Assembly: GCF_004358205.1 (NCBI RefSeq)
Contig: NZ_SMYO01000002.1
Location: 1 to 64,000, forward strand
Length of the DNA: 64,000 bases
Reading direction: 5' to 3'
Source: Bacillus salipaludis
Lineage (GTDB): Bacteria; Bacillota; Bacilli; Bacillales_B; DSM-18226
The notes under the pieces are model-generated. The model worked only from the letters and a program-made list of their open reading frames with translations, was not told where the DNA came from and searched no databases. Made by a program: the position numbers and the translations under genes. Each line of letters begins with the position of its first letter. The stretch's first letter is position 1. Shown piece after piece: positions 39,762 to 49,007 of the stretch.

Positions 39762-41080
39762 GATACGAAAATATAAAGTCTGTTATTTTAACGCTTTTGA
39801 TCTTAATTAGCATTGTGTTAACTTGGAATTTATGGACATATCAGCCCAATTATGAAACGATGAAAAATGCGAATACGGTTGAGGAAGTATCGTTAAGTGA
39901 GAAGCAGGAAGTTCAAAAAATCCTAAGACCAGATCAAATTTTATATCATATCAGCGGTCATCATTATGGGACCTCTAACACAGATGAACTAGAGGAAATC
40001 ATGAAACAGTTAGGTCAGTGGACCTTTTTAGATGTTGGAAATTATACGGAAAAGGCAGGAAATATAAATAATCTCGTTCATGGAAATGGCAAGGCAGAAA
40101 TTATTTTTCCTGGAGAGATTCCGATCGCCTTATACCGGAGCGTTCTTAATTTTGAAGGGCGTAAAATTCCATCCTTTAACTTTGATCGAATTGTAATTAA
40201 TGTGGAAAATTCCAGCAAGGACTTCGGAACTGTTTACTTTGTTTCTTCAGAACATCAACAGGTGTTTATCAGTCATATTTCATCTGCATTATTGAAGGGA
40301 TTTCAGAAGGATTTTTATAAAAAGGCAGTGAATTTACCGAGGTATTTTGCCTATAAGCCTACAGCAAAACGGACGATTTTTTTACCTGAAAGTGAAACGG
40401 AAATGATGGAGTATCGTTATTTACCAATCACTCTTGATTCCAATGAATTTAAAGAGGCATTGTTCAGCGACCCAAGCTTTGTGCAAAAAAGCATGCTTCC
40501 GCACGGTGAAGAATACACGAATGATTCAAGTAAAATGAATGTCTATTATGACAGCAATATGCTGGTATATGTAAATCCGACAGTAGAAAGCGAATATACG
40601 TCCAATTCCTATGATTTAGTAAAAAAGAGCATTGATTTTGTGAATGAACATGGCGGCTGGACGGATCCTTATCGTTATGTTTCAAAGGATGATTATGAAC
40701 AATCCGTCGTCTTTCGGTTATACAGTATGGACGGATATCCTGTCCATAATGATCAGGGTGCATCAGAAATTAAGGAAGTTTGGGGAAAAAATGAAATTAT
40801 GAAATATATAAGACCGAATATTTCCCTGGATTTGCCGCTTCGTTCTGAAACGAAGAAAATGATTCTTCCTTCCGGACGAGAAGCATTAAAGTTTTTAGAA
40901 GACAGGAAGAATTTTAATCCTGAATTATTGAAAAAGATTGAGCTGGGATACCGGATGGAACGGGATTCAAAGGAAAACAAAATAATCCTCTTAGAACCTG
41001 CCTGGTTTTATCAATATGATGATACTTGGGTGCAGATCACGATGGAAGACCAGGGAGGATTCAAGCATGGATTGGAGTAA
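39758..41080 (+). CDS. walH: WalRK regulator WalH (YycH)
   Basis: A 440-aa protein with one N-terminal membrane helix (about 7-26) and a large extracytoplasmic YycH domain. In Bacillus it modulates WalK with WalI (inhibitory in B. subtilis). The ATG at 39758 overlaps the walK stop (ATGA), so it is translationally coupled. Confidence 0.95.
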   Translation: MRYENIKSVILTLLILISIVLTWNLWTYQPNYETMKNANTVEEVSLSEKQEVQKILRPDQILYHISGHHYGTSNTDELEEIMKQLGQWTFLDVGNYTEKAGNINNLVHGNGKAEIIFPGEIPIALYRSVLNFEGRKIPSFNFDRIVINVENSSKDFGTVYFVSSEHQQVFISHISSALLKGFQKDFYKKAVNLPRYFAYKPTAKRTIFLPESETEMMEYRYLPITLDSNEFKEALFSDPSFVQKSMLPHGEEYTNDSSKMNVYYDSNMLVYVNPTVESEYTSNSYDLVKKSIDFVNEHGGWTDPYRYVSKDDYEQSVVFRLYSMDGYPVHNDQGASEIKEVWGKNEIMKYIRPNISLDLPLRSETKKMILPSGREALKFLEDRKNFNPELLKKIELGYRMERDSKENKIILLEPAWFYQYDDTWVQITMEDQGGFKHGLE

Positions 41081-41861
41081 AATAAAAACCATTTTTATTA
41101 TAACCTTCCTAATTTTGGATGTTTATCTGCTCTTTCAATTCTTGAAAATCCGTGATGCGAACAAATATGAATTAATTACGGAAGCAACCTTTGAGGAAAA
41201 ACTAAAGGCTGATGAAATTAAATATGGGGATTTGCCGAAAGCACCCATAAAGGCTCAATATTACAGTGCAAAGCCAAAGAAATTCAAGAAGAGTGATTTA
41301 AATCGTTTAGACGGAGAAGCCGCTGTTCTAAAGGATGAGACGACGATCCAGGCGAAACTCGAAAAACCATTAAAGCTGAGCTCAAAATTTGAACCAGCTG
41401 ATCTTTCTGCTTTTTTAAAAAGCGATGTTCTTTACGGGGACCAGTATCAATTTTGGGAAGAAAATGATAAACAAAAAACGATTACCTATTTCCAACAATA
41501 TGATAGTTACCCTTTATATCATAATATTAATGGTATGATTACGTTTCATTTGAATAAAGACAATCAAATTGTCTCCTACGAGCAGACTTATTTGGAGGGA
41601 ATCGAAAAACTTACGGCTAAAGAGGAAATCCTCCCTCCTTTAAAGGCAATCGAAACCCTGCATCAAAAAGGGATTCTTAAACCAAAGAGTACGATTACAA
41701 AGGTTGAACTGGGATATTCCACCTTAATACAGCTTGCGGCCTCTCAAGTGCTGGCACCGACATGGCGCTTTGTTGTCGATGATAAAGAGAGCCTGTTTGT
41801 AAATGCATTTGAAGGACAGATTATTCAATTTAACAGCGACGAAAAAAATGTAGTGGAGTGA
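41067..41861 (+). CDS. walI: WalRK regulator WalI (YycI)
   Basis: A 264-aa protein with one N-terminal membrane helix (MDWSKIKTIFIITFLILDVY) and an extracytoplasmic YycI domain that pairs with WalH. The ATG at 41067 has GGGAGG 8 nt upstream and lies inside the end of walH (14-bp overlap); the longer frame is out of keeping with the family. Confidence 0.95.
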   Translation: MDWSKIKTIFIITFLILDVYLLFQFLKIRDANKYELITEATFEEKLKADEIKYGDLPKAPIKAQYYSAKPKKFKKSDLNRLDGEAAVLKDETTIQAKLEKPLKLSSKFEPADLSAFLKSDVLYGDQYQFWEENDKQKTITYFQQYDSYPLYHNINGMITFHLNKDNQIVSYEQTYLEGIEKLTAKEEILPPLKAIETLHQKGILKPKSTITKVELGYSTLIQLAASQVLAPTWRFVVDDKESLFVNAFEGQIIQFNSDEKNVVE

Positions 41862-41867
41862 AATAGA

Positions 41868-42662
41868 ATGTCATTGCGTTATAGCATATTAGCGAGTGGA
41901 AGTACGGGGAATGCACTATATGTTGAGTCCGATGAACATTCCTTTTTGGTAGATGCCGGGTTTAGCGGAAAACAGATGGAAAGCCTATTTGGGCAAATTG
42001 ACCGGGATATAAGTAAACTTTCAGGGATATTTGTTACCCATGAGCACAGTGACCATATTAAGGGAGTCGGTGTCCTTGCACGTAAATATAAGCTCCCTGT
42101 TTACGCAAATGAAAAAACCTGGCGGGCAATGGATGGTTTAGTAGGAGAGATTCCAACTGAGCAAAAATTTGTGTTTAACATGGAAACGGTAAAAAGCTTT
42201 GGGGCCGTAGAGATTGAATCCTTTGGTGTTTCACATGATGCAGCAGAACCAATGTTTTACGTTTTTCACCATTCCGATAAAAAGCTTGTGTTGATTACAG
42301 ATACAGGTTATGTCAGTGACCGGATGAAGGGAATTATCACGAATGCTGATGCGTATATATTTGAATCCAATCATGATGTACAAATGCTGCGGATGGGCAG
42401 ATATCCTTGGAATATTAAGCGGAGGATTTTAAGCGATGTCGGCCATGTCTCCAATGAAGATGCAGCGGTGGCAATGAGTGAAGTGATTGGTGATAAGACG
42501 CGCAGGGTCTATCTTGCTCATTTAAGCCTTGATAATAACATGAAGGATTTAGCGCGGATGTCCGTGTCGCAAACATTACAAGGCCGCGGTTTGATTGTTG
42601 GGGAGCAGTTTGAACTTTATGATACCGACCCGAAAACCCCTACCACTTTAACTGCCGTATAG
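41868..42662 (+). CDS. walJ: Metallo-beta-lactamase-fold hydrolase WalJ (YycJ)
   Basis: A 264-aa MBL-fold protein with the metal-binding signature [10 protein letters not shown] and further ligands at ITDTGYVSD and LAHLSLDNN. WalJ/YycJ proteins act on DNA ends in vitro, and the gene is a constant member of the wal operon; the link to wall control is unclear. It starts 6 bp after walI and is followed by a terminator. Confidence 0.95.
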   Translation: MSLRYSILASGSTGNALYVESDEHSFLVDAGFSGKQMESLFGQIDRDISKLSGIFVTHEHSDHIKGVGVLARKYKLPVYANEKTWRAMDGLVGEIPTEQKFVFNMETVKSFGAVEIESFGVSHDAAEPMFYVFHHSDKKLVLITDTGYVSDRMKGIITNADAYIFESNHDVQMLRMGRYPWNIKRRILSDVGHVSNEDAAVAMSEVIGDKTRRVYLAHLSLDNNMKDLARMSVSQTLQGRGLIVGEQFELYDTDPKTPTTLTAV

Positions 42663-42679
42663 AATAGTTAATTAACAAG

Positions 42680-42706
42680 AGAGCGAGGCAACCCTCGCTC
42701 TTTTTG
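42680..42706 (+). terminator. Terminator after walJ
   Basis: AGAGCGAGG and CCTCGCTCT form a 9-bp perfect stem around CAAC, followed by T residues. It separates the wal genes from htrC. Confidence 0.93.
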
Positions 42707-42854
42707 TGTAGAGATTAAGTCTAAAATGTGTATAATAATGGAAAAATACTGTAAGAAATTGCATTTTTTTATAAATCGCTGTTTAGAAGAGTATAATTGT
42801 ACATATAAGCCAAAATAAACGATAGCAGCTTTTCGAAAGAGAGGGAATCGGTAA

Positions 42855-44087
42855 ATGGGTTATTATGATGATCATTCAAATGGACGTTATCGAGAAAAAA
42901 GAGGCAGAGGCGGCTTTTTCTTCTCCAGTTTGATTGGGGCGGTTATAGGAGCTGTTTTGGTAGTTATGTTCATTCCGAACTTAGCAAATTCGGGCGTTCT
43001 TCCCTACGATATTCAACCTAAAAATCAGGTTTCAACAGAAACAGGCACTAATAACCAACAAGGTTTTGTACAGCAAAATGTGTCCTATAATGTGACCACC
43101 AATACAACCAAGGCCGTTGATCAAGCAGGTCCGGCAGTTGTAGGAATTACCAATATTCAATCGACTCAATTTTGGTCTGACAATGGGAAAAAGTCAGAAG
43201 AAGCAGCTGGGACCGGCTCAGGTGTCATTTATAAAAAGGCTGGAAATAAAGCTTTTGTCGTCACGAATCACCACGTGGTGGAAGGGGCTACAAAACTTGA
43301 AGTGAGTCTTACAGACGGGACCAAAATCCCTGCAGACCTTCTGGGCAGTGATATTTGGACAGATTTAGCCGTTCTTGAAATTGACGCCACCCATGTTAAA
43401 AAAATTGCTCAATTCGGAAATTCCGATGAATTAAAAATGGGCGAACCGGTTATTGCGATTGGGAACCCGCTTGGTCCTACCTTCTCCGGTTCTGTGACAC
43501 AGGGAATTGTTTCAGGATTAAAACGGACAATCCCGGTAGATATCAATCAGGATGGGATTATTGATTGGCAGGCAGAGGTTTTACAAACAGATGCCGCCAT
43601 CAACCCTGGTAATAGCGGCGGTGCCTTAGTCAATATTGGCGGTCAAGTGGTTGGAATCAATTCGATGAAAATATCTCAAGAGGCAGTTGAAGGAATTGGT
43701 TTATCGATTCCGATTAATTCCGCAAAACCAATTATCAATGATTTAGAGCAGTATGGAAGTGTAAAACGGCCATATATGGGTGTTGATTTAAAATCCGTTT
43801 CTGAAATTCCAGCTTACTATCAAGAGGAAGCCCTCAAATTGCCGAGGAATGTAAACTATGGTGTAGCCCTTCGTGAGGTTGTACCAAATTCTCCTGCCGA
43901 TCAGGCAGGCCTAAAGGAACTAGATGTCATTGTAGAAATGGATGGAAAGAAGATAAATGATGTCTTAGACTTGAGGAAACATTTGTATCAAAGTAAGAAG
44001 ATTGGTGAGCAAATGAAAATTAAGTTTTACCGAAGTGGGAAATTAGACGAAACAACGTTAAAACTGGTCAGTGATAAAACACAGTAA
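42855..44087 (+). CDS. htrC: HtrA-type membrane serine protease
   Basis: A 410-aa quality-control protease (DegP/HtrA family; htrC/yyxA position of B. subtilis). One membrane helix at about 23-43 anchors it facing outward. The trypsin-like domain has His in NHHVVEG, Asp in DLAVLEI and Ser in NPGNSGGALV, and a C-terminal PDZ domain begins at about 305. All three catalytic residues are present. Confidence 0.95.
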   Translation: MGYYDDHSNGRYREKRGRGGFFFSSLIGAVIGAVLVVMFIPNLANSGVLPYDIQPKNQVSTETGTNNQQGFVQQNVSYNVTTNTTKAVDQAGPAVVGITNIQSTQFWSDNGKKSEEAAGTGSGVIYKKAGNKAFVVTNHHVVEGATKLEVSLTDGTKIPADLLGSDIWTDLAVLEIDATHVKKIAQFGNSDELKMGEPVIAIGNPLGPTFSGSVTQGIVSGLKRTIPVDINQDGIIDWQAEVLQTDAAINPGNSGGALVNIGGQVVGINSMKISQEAVEGIGLSIPINSAKPIINDLEQYGSVKRPYMGVDLKSVSEIPAYYQEEALKLPRNVNYGVALREVVPNSPADQAGLKELDVIVEMDGKKINDVLDLRKHLYQSKKIGEQMKIKFYRSGKLDETTLKLVSDKTQ

Positions 44088-44095
44088 GTTGTAAG

Positions 44096-44130
44096 GCAGG
44101 AGGTGAAGGACCACCCTCCTGCTTTATTTT
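44096..44130 (+). terminator. Terminator after htrC
   Basis: GCAGGAGG (44096-44103) and CCTCCTGC (44115-44122) form a perfect 8-bp stem followed by TTTATTTT. Confidence 0.85.
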
Positions 44131-44154
44131 GTGGTAACATGGATGAGGTTCAGT

Positions 44155-44379
44155 ATGACTGATTGGTTTAAAGTAAAAAATAAGGTAAGAGAAAATATTT
44201 TTCAAAGGGTGAAGTTAGAGATGATTTATTGCTGCGAGGAACATGTGGATATTGCATTGGATACGGTTGTGAACGAACATGAAACATTTCCGTTATTAAC
44301 AAAACTGGATGTGGATAATTTATCAACAAGCTGTGAATATTGTCGAAATAGCGCTGTATATATAGTGGCGAACAAGTGA
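44155..44379 (+). CDS. CxxH/CxxC zinc-ribbon-like small protein
   Basis: A 74-aa protein with paired metal-binding motifs: YCCEEHVDIA (CxxH) and SCEYCRNSA (CxxC). Small CxxH/CxxC proteins at this place next to rlmH are known in Bacillus; their function is not established. The ATG at 44155 was chosen because upstream codons are unrelated and GAGG precedes it. The 3' part of the gene is written across DnaA boxes, one perfect box lying at 44310-44318. Confidence 0.85.
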   Translation: MTDWFKVKNKVRENIFQRVKLEMIYCCEEHVDIALDTVVNEHETFPLLTKLDVDNLSTSCEYCRNSAVYIVANK

Positions 44380-44434
44380 TTCCATACAAGATGTGGATAA
44401 AAATTGTGTATATGTGGATAACTTCTGTGGATAT
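44310..44434. promoter_or_regulatory. DnaA-box cluster before rlmH
   Basis: Perfect minus-strand boxes TGTGGATAA lie at 44310-44318, 44392-44400 and 44413-44421. One-mismatch boxes lie at 44320-44328 (TTATCAACA, plus) and 44426-44434 (TGTGGATAT). The first two sites are inside the CxxH/CxxC gene and the rest in the gap before rlmH. This corresponds to the yyxA/yydA neighbourhood, where B. subtilis has DnaA-binding clusters. Confidence 0.85.
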
Positions 44435-44480
44435 CTTGTTTGTAAGCTGTTTGTAATCAATTTGAAAAGGGCTGTGGATT

Positions 44481-44960
44481 GTGAATATCTCGATTGTGAC
44501 GGTTGGCAAATTAAAAGAGAAATATTTGAAGCAAGGAATTGATGAGTATTTAAAGCGATTGTCCGCCTATGCAAAGGTGGAAGTAATTGAGGTTGCGGAT
44601 GAAAAGGCACCGGAGGAATTAAGTGAATCGGAAATGCTTCAGGTCAAGGAAAAAGAAGGCGAACGAATTTTGGCGAAAATCAGCCAAGATGCCTATGTGA
44701 TCGCCTTAGCAATTAACGGTAAAATGCAATCTTCGGAGCAACTTGCGGATACATTAGATAAGTTAGCTACATATGGAAAAAGTAAAATTGCTTTTGTGAT
44801 CGGTGGTTCGTTAGGGTTGAGTGATGAAGTATTGCGGAGATCGAATGAACAGTTGTCTTTTTCAAAGATGACTTTCCCCCATCAACTGATGAGGTTGATT
44901 TTGGTGGAGCAGATTTATCGGGCGTACCGAATAAATCGAGGAGAACCGTATCATAAGTAA
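44481..44960 (+). CDS. rlmH: 23S rRNA pseudouridine1915 N3-methyltransferase RlmH
   Basis: A SPOUT methyltransferase acting on the assembled ribosome. 159 aa, with the knot motif [13 protein letters not shown] and the conserved C-terminus INRGEPYHK. The GTG at 44481 gives [16 protein letters not shown]. The last codons are the target of SCC elements in staphylococci (where the gene is orfX); here a second copy of this end lies at 47525-47545. Confidence 0.96.
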   Translation: MNISIVTVGKLKEKYLKQGIDEYLKRLSAYAKVEVIEVADEKAPEELSESEMLQVKEKEGERILAKISQDAYVIALAINGKMQSSEQLADTLDKLATYGKSKIAFVIGGSLGLSDEVLRRSNEQLSFSKMTFPHQLMRLILVEQIYRAYRINRGEPYHK

Positions 44961-44983
44961 ATGAGGTTTTTTAAAGGAGTTAA

Positions 44984-45021
44984 AGCAGCACCAGTCCTGT
45001 TTCGGATTGGTGCTGCTTTTT
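44984..45021. terminator. Terminator between rlmH and the MocR gene
   Basis: AGCAGCACCA and its complement (TGGTGCTGCT) form a long near-perfect stem followed by five T residues on the plus strand. It lies between convergent genes. Confidence 0.9.
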
Positions 45022-45029
45022 AAATTTTA

Positions 45030-46403
45030 TCAAATGAGAGAGGTATGATTATGAAAATAATTCTTTTTATTTTTTAATAAGGCAATGGTTTGGGCTATTT
45101 TTTCTACTCCAAATTTTATTTGATGGTTTTGTACTTGAGAAATACATAAACGAATGAGATTATCTTTCTTATATTCAGCTAAGAACATTCTATCTGTATC
45201 ATCAATTAAAATTAGTTCTTCAGATAATAAAAGAGCAAGTTTTTTTGCTGATACATTTTCAGGTAAATAAATTGAAAGATAAAATCCGCTATCAGGTTTA
45301 GTGAAATATGTGTCTTGGGGAAGTAATTCTTCGCAAGAACTCTTGAGTAGTTGCAACTTATTAAAATAAACTTCTTTTATTTTTTTTAAATGACTATTAT
45401 ACATACCACTTTTTAAATAGATATCTAATGCACCTTGTGAAAGGACGGAACTGTTAAAATCTGCACTAAATTTATAACGTAAGAAGTTTTTTATCATAAT
45501 TGTTGGCAATACCACTCCAGCAATTCGTAGCCCAGGAAGAAATACTTTTGAAAAACTTTTAATATAAATGACTCTACCGGATGTGTCAAAAGAGAATAAT
45601 GGATCGGATTTTTTATCTCGGTCTAATTCACCTAAAAAGTCATCCTCAACAATATAGACATCATATTTATTTGCTAACTCTACTATTTTCTTCTTCTCAT
45701 TATTTGTATAAGAATGTCCAAGAGGATTATGAAATCTTGGAATGATATAGAAAAACTTAATATCATTATTTTTAAAAATATATTCGAGGCGATCTAAATC
45801 GATTCCATTCATCGATAATTCAACTCCAAAGGTTGTAATTTGATGTATCTGGAGAGATTCAATCATGCCAAAATAGGTTGGTTGTTCAATAAGAATATTT
45901 TTTTTGCCATTTGGAAATGGGAGTGCTGCCAGTAAATGTATAGCTTGTTGTGAGCCTGAAACGATTACTACACGGTCGGGCTCGGTGAATACTTGTGAAT
46001 TTTGAAGGTTTTTAACTATTTCTGTACGTAATGAGTGAAAACCTTGGTGATCTGAATAAGTGAAAATATCCTTCTTATACTTTTCGATTGCTTGATTTAA
46101 GCAATGTTGAAATTCAATATATGGTATTAAATTTATATCTGGTCCAGCAGATAAAAAATCAATAATAGTATGATCATTAGCAGAGATATTAAATTCATTT
46201 ACGATATAATAGCCACTTTGAGGTATAGCATAAACTAAGTGTTCTTTTTCTAACTCACTGTAAGCCTTAATAACAGTATTTTTACTACAGCAAAACTTTT
46301 CAGATAGTTGTCGAACAGAAGGAAGTTTACTGCCGGCAACTAGGGTCCCATCAGTAAGTTGATTCTTAATTTCTTCTACGATTTTTAAGTATTTAGAACT
46401 CAA
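45030..46403 (-). CDS. MocR-type GntR regulator with aminotransferase domain
   Basis: A PLP-dependent transcription regulator. About 457 aa: an N-terminal GntR winged helix (LPSVRQLSEKFCCSKNTVIKAY) and a fold-type I aminotransferase-like domain with the PLP lysine in IYIKSFSKVFLPGLR and DDFLGEL. The start is uncertain. A TTG at 46403 is 11 nt from AAGGAGG; the ATG at 46433 lacks a binding site and would place that SD inside the gene. It is divergent from the EamA exporter at 46563, a common MocR arrangement that suggests it controls the exporter in response to an amino compound. Codon use is AT-rich compared with the rlmH side. Confidence 0.88.
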   Translation of the reverse strand: MSSKYLKIVEEIKNQLTDGTLVAGSKLPSVRQLSEKFCCSKNTVIKAYSELEKEHLVYAIPQSGYYIVNEFNISANDHTIIDFLSAGPDINLIPYIEFQHCLNQAIEKYKKDIFTYSDHQGFHSLRTEIVKNLQNSQVFTEPDRVVIVSGSQQAIHLLAALPFPNGKKNILIEQPTYFGMIESLQIHQITTFGVELSMNGIDLDRLEYIFKNNDIKFFYIIPRFHNPLGHSYTNNEKKKIVELANKYDVYIVEDDFLGELDRDKKSDPLFSFDTSGRVIYIKSFSKVFLPGLRIAGVVLPTIMIKNFLRYKFSADFNSSVLSQGALDIYLKSGMYNSHLKKIKEVYFNKLQLLKSSCEELLPQDTYFTKPDSGFYLSIYLPENVSAKKLALLLSEELILIDDTDRMFLAEYKKDNLIRLCISQVQNHQIKFGVEKIAQTIALLKNKKNYFHNHTSLI

Positions 46404-46562
46404 ATAAACTCCAACCTCCTTAAACTGTACCATGACAGATTTAGAAAATAGAGATTTAATTTCATTTCTGTGTCCAGTATTATCTGAATTATAACAAAAC
46501 TGTCATTGGATTTGATTTTCTTAAAACAGATTAAATAAGAAAATAGTTGAGGAGGAAAATGA

Positions 46563-47477
46563 ATGAAAAGGGAAAAATCAGGATTATTGTTAGGCTTAGT
46601 AGGAGTAATTTGCTTTAGCCTAACCTTACCATTTACAAGTATTTCTGTTGAATATTTCGGTACTACGATAGTTGGGTTAGGAAGGACAGTTATTGCAGCG
46701 ATTTTAGTTGGTATTCTCCTTATTGTTCGAAACGAGAAAATTCCAACTCGGCCTCAATTTAAAAGTATTCTAACTGTCACTGTAGGAGCTGTCCTTGCAT
46801 TTCCACTACTTACTTCATGGGCAATGGAAACACTACCAGTTTCGCATGGAGCAGTTGAAGTAGCATTATTGCCATTAGCAACGGCAGGGATTGCGATGTT
46901 AAGGGCCGGGGAAAAACCTTCATTGAAATTTTGGATTTCAAGTTTAATTGGGGCAGGGGCAGTAATTTTGTATGCAATGGATTTAGGTTTTGGAAAGCTT
47001 CAATTTGCAGATTTTGCACTCTTGGCTGCAGTAATTATTTTAGGATTTAGTTATGCCGAAGGGGGCAAACTGTCAAAAGAAATAGGAAGTTGGCAAGTAA
47101 TAGCGTGGGCAATTGTTATAGGCGCACCATTTTTCGTCATTCCAGTAGCTATGAATTTTTCCGTTGAAATGTTAAATGCACCAATTCAAGCTTGGATTAG
47201 TTTACTCTATTTAGCCATTGTAAGTCAGTTTTTAGCATATGTTGCTTGGTATGGCGGTATGGCTTTAGGGGGGGTTGCGAGGGTTAGTCAACTTCAATAT
47301 ATCCAACCATTTTTAATGATTGTATTTGCCACTATCTTTTTAGATGAGTCAATAACTATAGTAACAATGATAACAGCGATAATTGTAGTTATTTCAGTAA
47401 TTGTTGGTAAAAATGCTCCGATATCTAAAAAGGAGTCACCAGCAGAAAAAATAAAAAATATTGATTTGATTAAATGA
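46563..47477 (+). CDS. EamA/DMT-family transporter
   Basis: A 304-aa protein with ten predicted membrane helices in two EamA repeats, typical of metabolite or amino-acid exporters. The GAGGAGG site is well placed before the ATG. The shared 160-bp divergent promoter region with the MocR gene indicates regulation by it. The substrate cannot be read from sequence. Confidence 0.88.
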   Translation: MKREKSGLLLGLVGVICFSLTLPFTSISVEYFGTTIVGLGRTVIAAILVGILLIVRNEKIPTRPQFKSILTVTVGAVLAFPLLTSWAMETLPVSHGAVEVALLPLATAGIAMLRAGEKPSLKFWISSLIGAGAVILYAMDLGFGKLQFADFALLAAVIILGFSYAEGGKLSKEIGSWQVIAWAIVIGAPFFVIPVAMNFSVEMLNAPIQAWISLLYLAIVSQFLAYVAWYGGMALGGVARVSQLQYIQPFLMIVFATIFLDESITIVTMITAIIVVISVIVGKNAPISKKESPAEKIKNIDLIK

Positions 47478-47620
47478 AGTAAAGAAGGAATCTGTTAATA
47501 GAAAACCGCACTTAGGCTAATTACGGTGAGCCGTATCATAAATAGAGGCTATTAATTTTTCCAACATAATAAAAAAACAAAATGATTAGACCAGCGGTAA
47601 CTTTAAAATTATTTAAGCAA

Positions 47621-47647
47621 AAAGCCTCTCTGCAAATGCAGGGAGGC
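47621..47647 (-). terminator. Terminator of the 52-aa gene
   Basis: Arms GCCTCTCTGC (47624-47633) and GCAGGGAGGC (47638-47647) pair with one wobble; on the minus strand the stem is followed by a T-run. It also faces transcription arriving from eamA. Confidence 0.82.
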
Positions 47648-47691
47648 GAAAAAATTAAATAAATATATACTAATATTTTACTGTATTATCT

Positions 47692-47850
47692 TTAAGCGAT
47701 TTCCTGCTGAAAACAAGGGTCGTTGAAATATACAACCTCAGAGATAATTTTACAGCCCTTCATGTTCTTAAGAGCCTCTCTTGCTTCTTCTTCCGTTTCA
47801 AATTCAAACATGGAAATATTTGAATCTAAATAACGAGTTATAATCCACAT
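47692..47850 (-). CDS. Unrecognised 52-aa protein
   Basis: A short gene with a strong TAGGAGG ribosome binding site 8 bp before the ATG and a proper terminator behind it. The product starts MWIITRYLDSNISMFEF and continues with an acidic ETEEEAREALKN helix and GCKIISEV. It looks like a small alpha-beta fold and has two cysteines, one of them in NDPCFQ. It is not recognised and has no signal peptide or membrane helix. It lies just outside the possible rlmH island. Confidence 0.75.
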   Translation of the reverse strand: MWIITRYLDSNISMFEFETEEEAREALKNMKGCKIISEVVYFNDPCFQQEIA

Positions 47851-48098
47851 AAAAATTCCTCCTATTTTTTAAATTATTTCTGTCCCCCAGACAGGACATC
47901 TATAAATATGGTTAAAGAGAAAATATGCTATGTTAAACCATAAAGGTGATTGGGTTATTATGAATCTCAATCTAGGGTATAAAGACGATTATTAATTGCT
48001 ACGGGTCAATGATAATGCAATAATGGAAATAAATAAAATGCTAAAAATTTATAATAAGATATAAAAAAAATCTATATGGCAAAAATTAGGAGGAAATC

Positions 48099-49007
48099 GT
48101 GGATTACCGTGATTGGGAGATACTGAAAGTCCTCTATAGTGAGAAGAACCTAACGAAAGCAGCAAGGCTTTTGTTTATTACCCAGCCTGCATTAACTAAT
48201 CGATTAAAGCAAATGCAGGAGGAATTAGGTGTCAAAATTGTAACCCGTGAAAGCAGAGGGATCCATTTCACCCCAGAGGGAGAATATCTTGTTCAGTGTG
48301 CCGATAATATCCTTGCTCAATATAACAAAATAGTAGAGCATGTCCGGAATATGAGTCAAACGTCTGGCAATGAGGTTGTAGGAACAATGAAATTGGGAGT
48401 ATCCAACTTCTTTGCCAATTATGAACTGCCCTATATTTTGAAATTATTTAAAAACCAGTATCCTCATGTGGAATTTAAAGTGATTACAGGCTGGAGTAAA
48501 GATGTAACGAAACTTATACACAATAAGGATGTTCATATCGGATTTGTTCGCGGTGACTATAACTGCAGAGGACTGAAGAAGCATTTATTATTTGAAGAAA
48601 CCGTTTCTGTTACATCGAAGGAAGCAATTGATATTGCCGATTTGCCAAATCTACCCAGAATTGACTATAACGGAGATTTCTTATTAAAATCATTAATTGA
48701 TAATTGGTGGGCCGAAAATTATTCACAGCCGCCGTTTATCAGTATTGAAGTGGACCAGGTTGATACTTGTAAGGAAATGGTTATAAATGGATTAGGCTAT
48801 GGCTTCTTGTCCAGCCGTATACTTAATGAAATAGATGATTTATATAAAATAGTTTTAACCAGCCAAAAAGGAAATCCTATATTACGGAGAACATGGATGT
48901 ATTACCATAAGGAATCCTTGGAATGGAATGTTGTGAAGGCTTTTGTGAACTTTATTGAGGGATTGAATGATCATTTGAATAATGAATTAAGGGAGAGCAA
49001 TAGATGA
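48099..49007 (+). CDS. LysR-family transcriptional regulator
   Basis: A 302-aa regulator: N-terminal helix-turn-helix ([29 protein letters not shown]) and a LysR substrate-binding domain from about residue 90. The GTG start has AGGAGG upstream. The gene overlaps the following KAS II gene by 4 bp (ATGA), so the two are translated as a pair, unlike the usual divergent LysR-target layout. The gap before it (47851-48098) has an inverted pair CTGTC/GACAG at 47880-47894 but no gene. Confidence 0.93.
   Translation: MDYRDWEILKVLYSEKNLTKAARLLFITQPALTNRLKQMQEELGVKIVTRESRGIHFTPEGEYLVQCADNILAQYNKIVEHVRNMSQTSGNEVVGTMKLGVSNFFANYELPYILKLFKNQYPHVEFKVITGWSKDVTKLIHNKDVHIGFVRGDYNCRGLKKHLLFEETVSVTSKEAIDIADLPNLPRIDYNGDFLLKSLIDNWWAENYSQPPFISIEVDQVDTCKEMVINGLGYGFLSSRILNEIDDLYKIVLTSQKGNPILRRTWMYYHKESLEWNVVKAFVNFIEGLNDHLNNELRESNR

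Larger units (their letters stand above)
44940..47545. mobile_element. Possible SCC-like island or remnant at the 3' end of rlmH
   Basis: The rlmH end (44940-44960, GGAGAACCGTATCATAAGTA then A) is repeated at 47525-47545 as GGTGAGCCGTATCATAAATA then G. The core CCGTATCATAA is identical, and both copies encode Gly-Glu-Pro-Tyr-His-Lys-stop with different synonymous codons. Just inside the repeats, TGAGGTTTTTTA (44962-44973) and the inverted TGCGGTTTTCTA (47499-47510 read on the minus strand) form an imperfect inverted pair. The enclosed 2.6 kb holds only an AT-rich mocR-like gene and an exporter; no recombinase is present. It resembles the att arrangement of SCC elements, but mobility is not shown. 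Confidence 0.5.
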
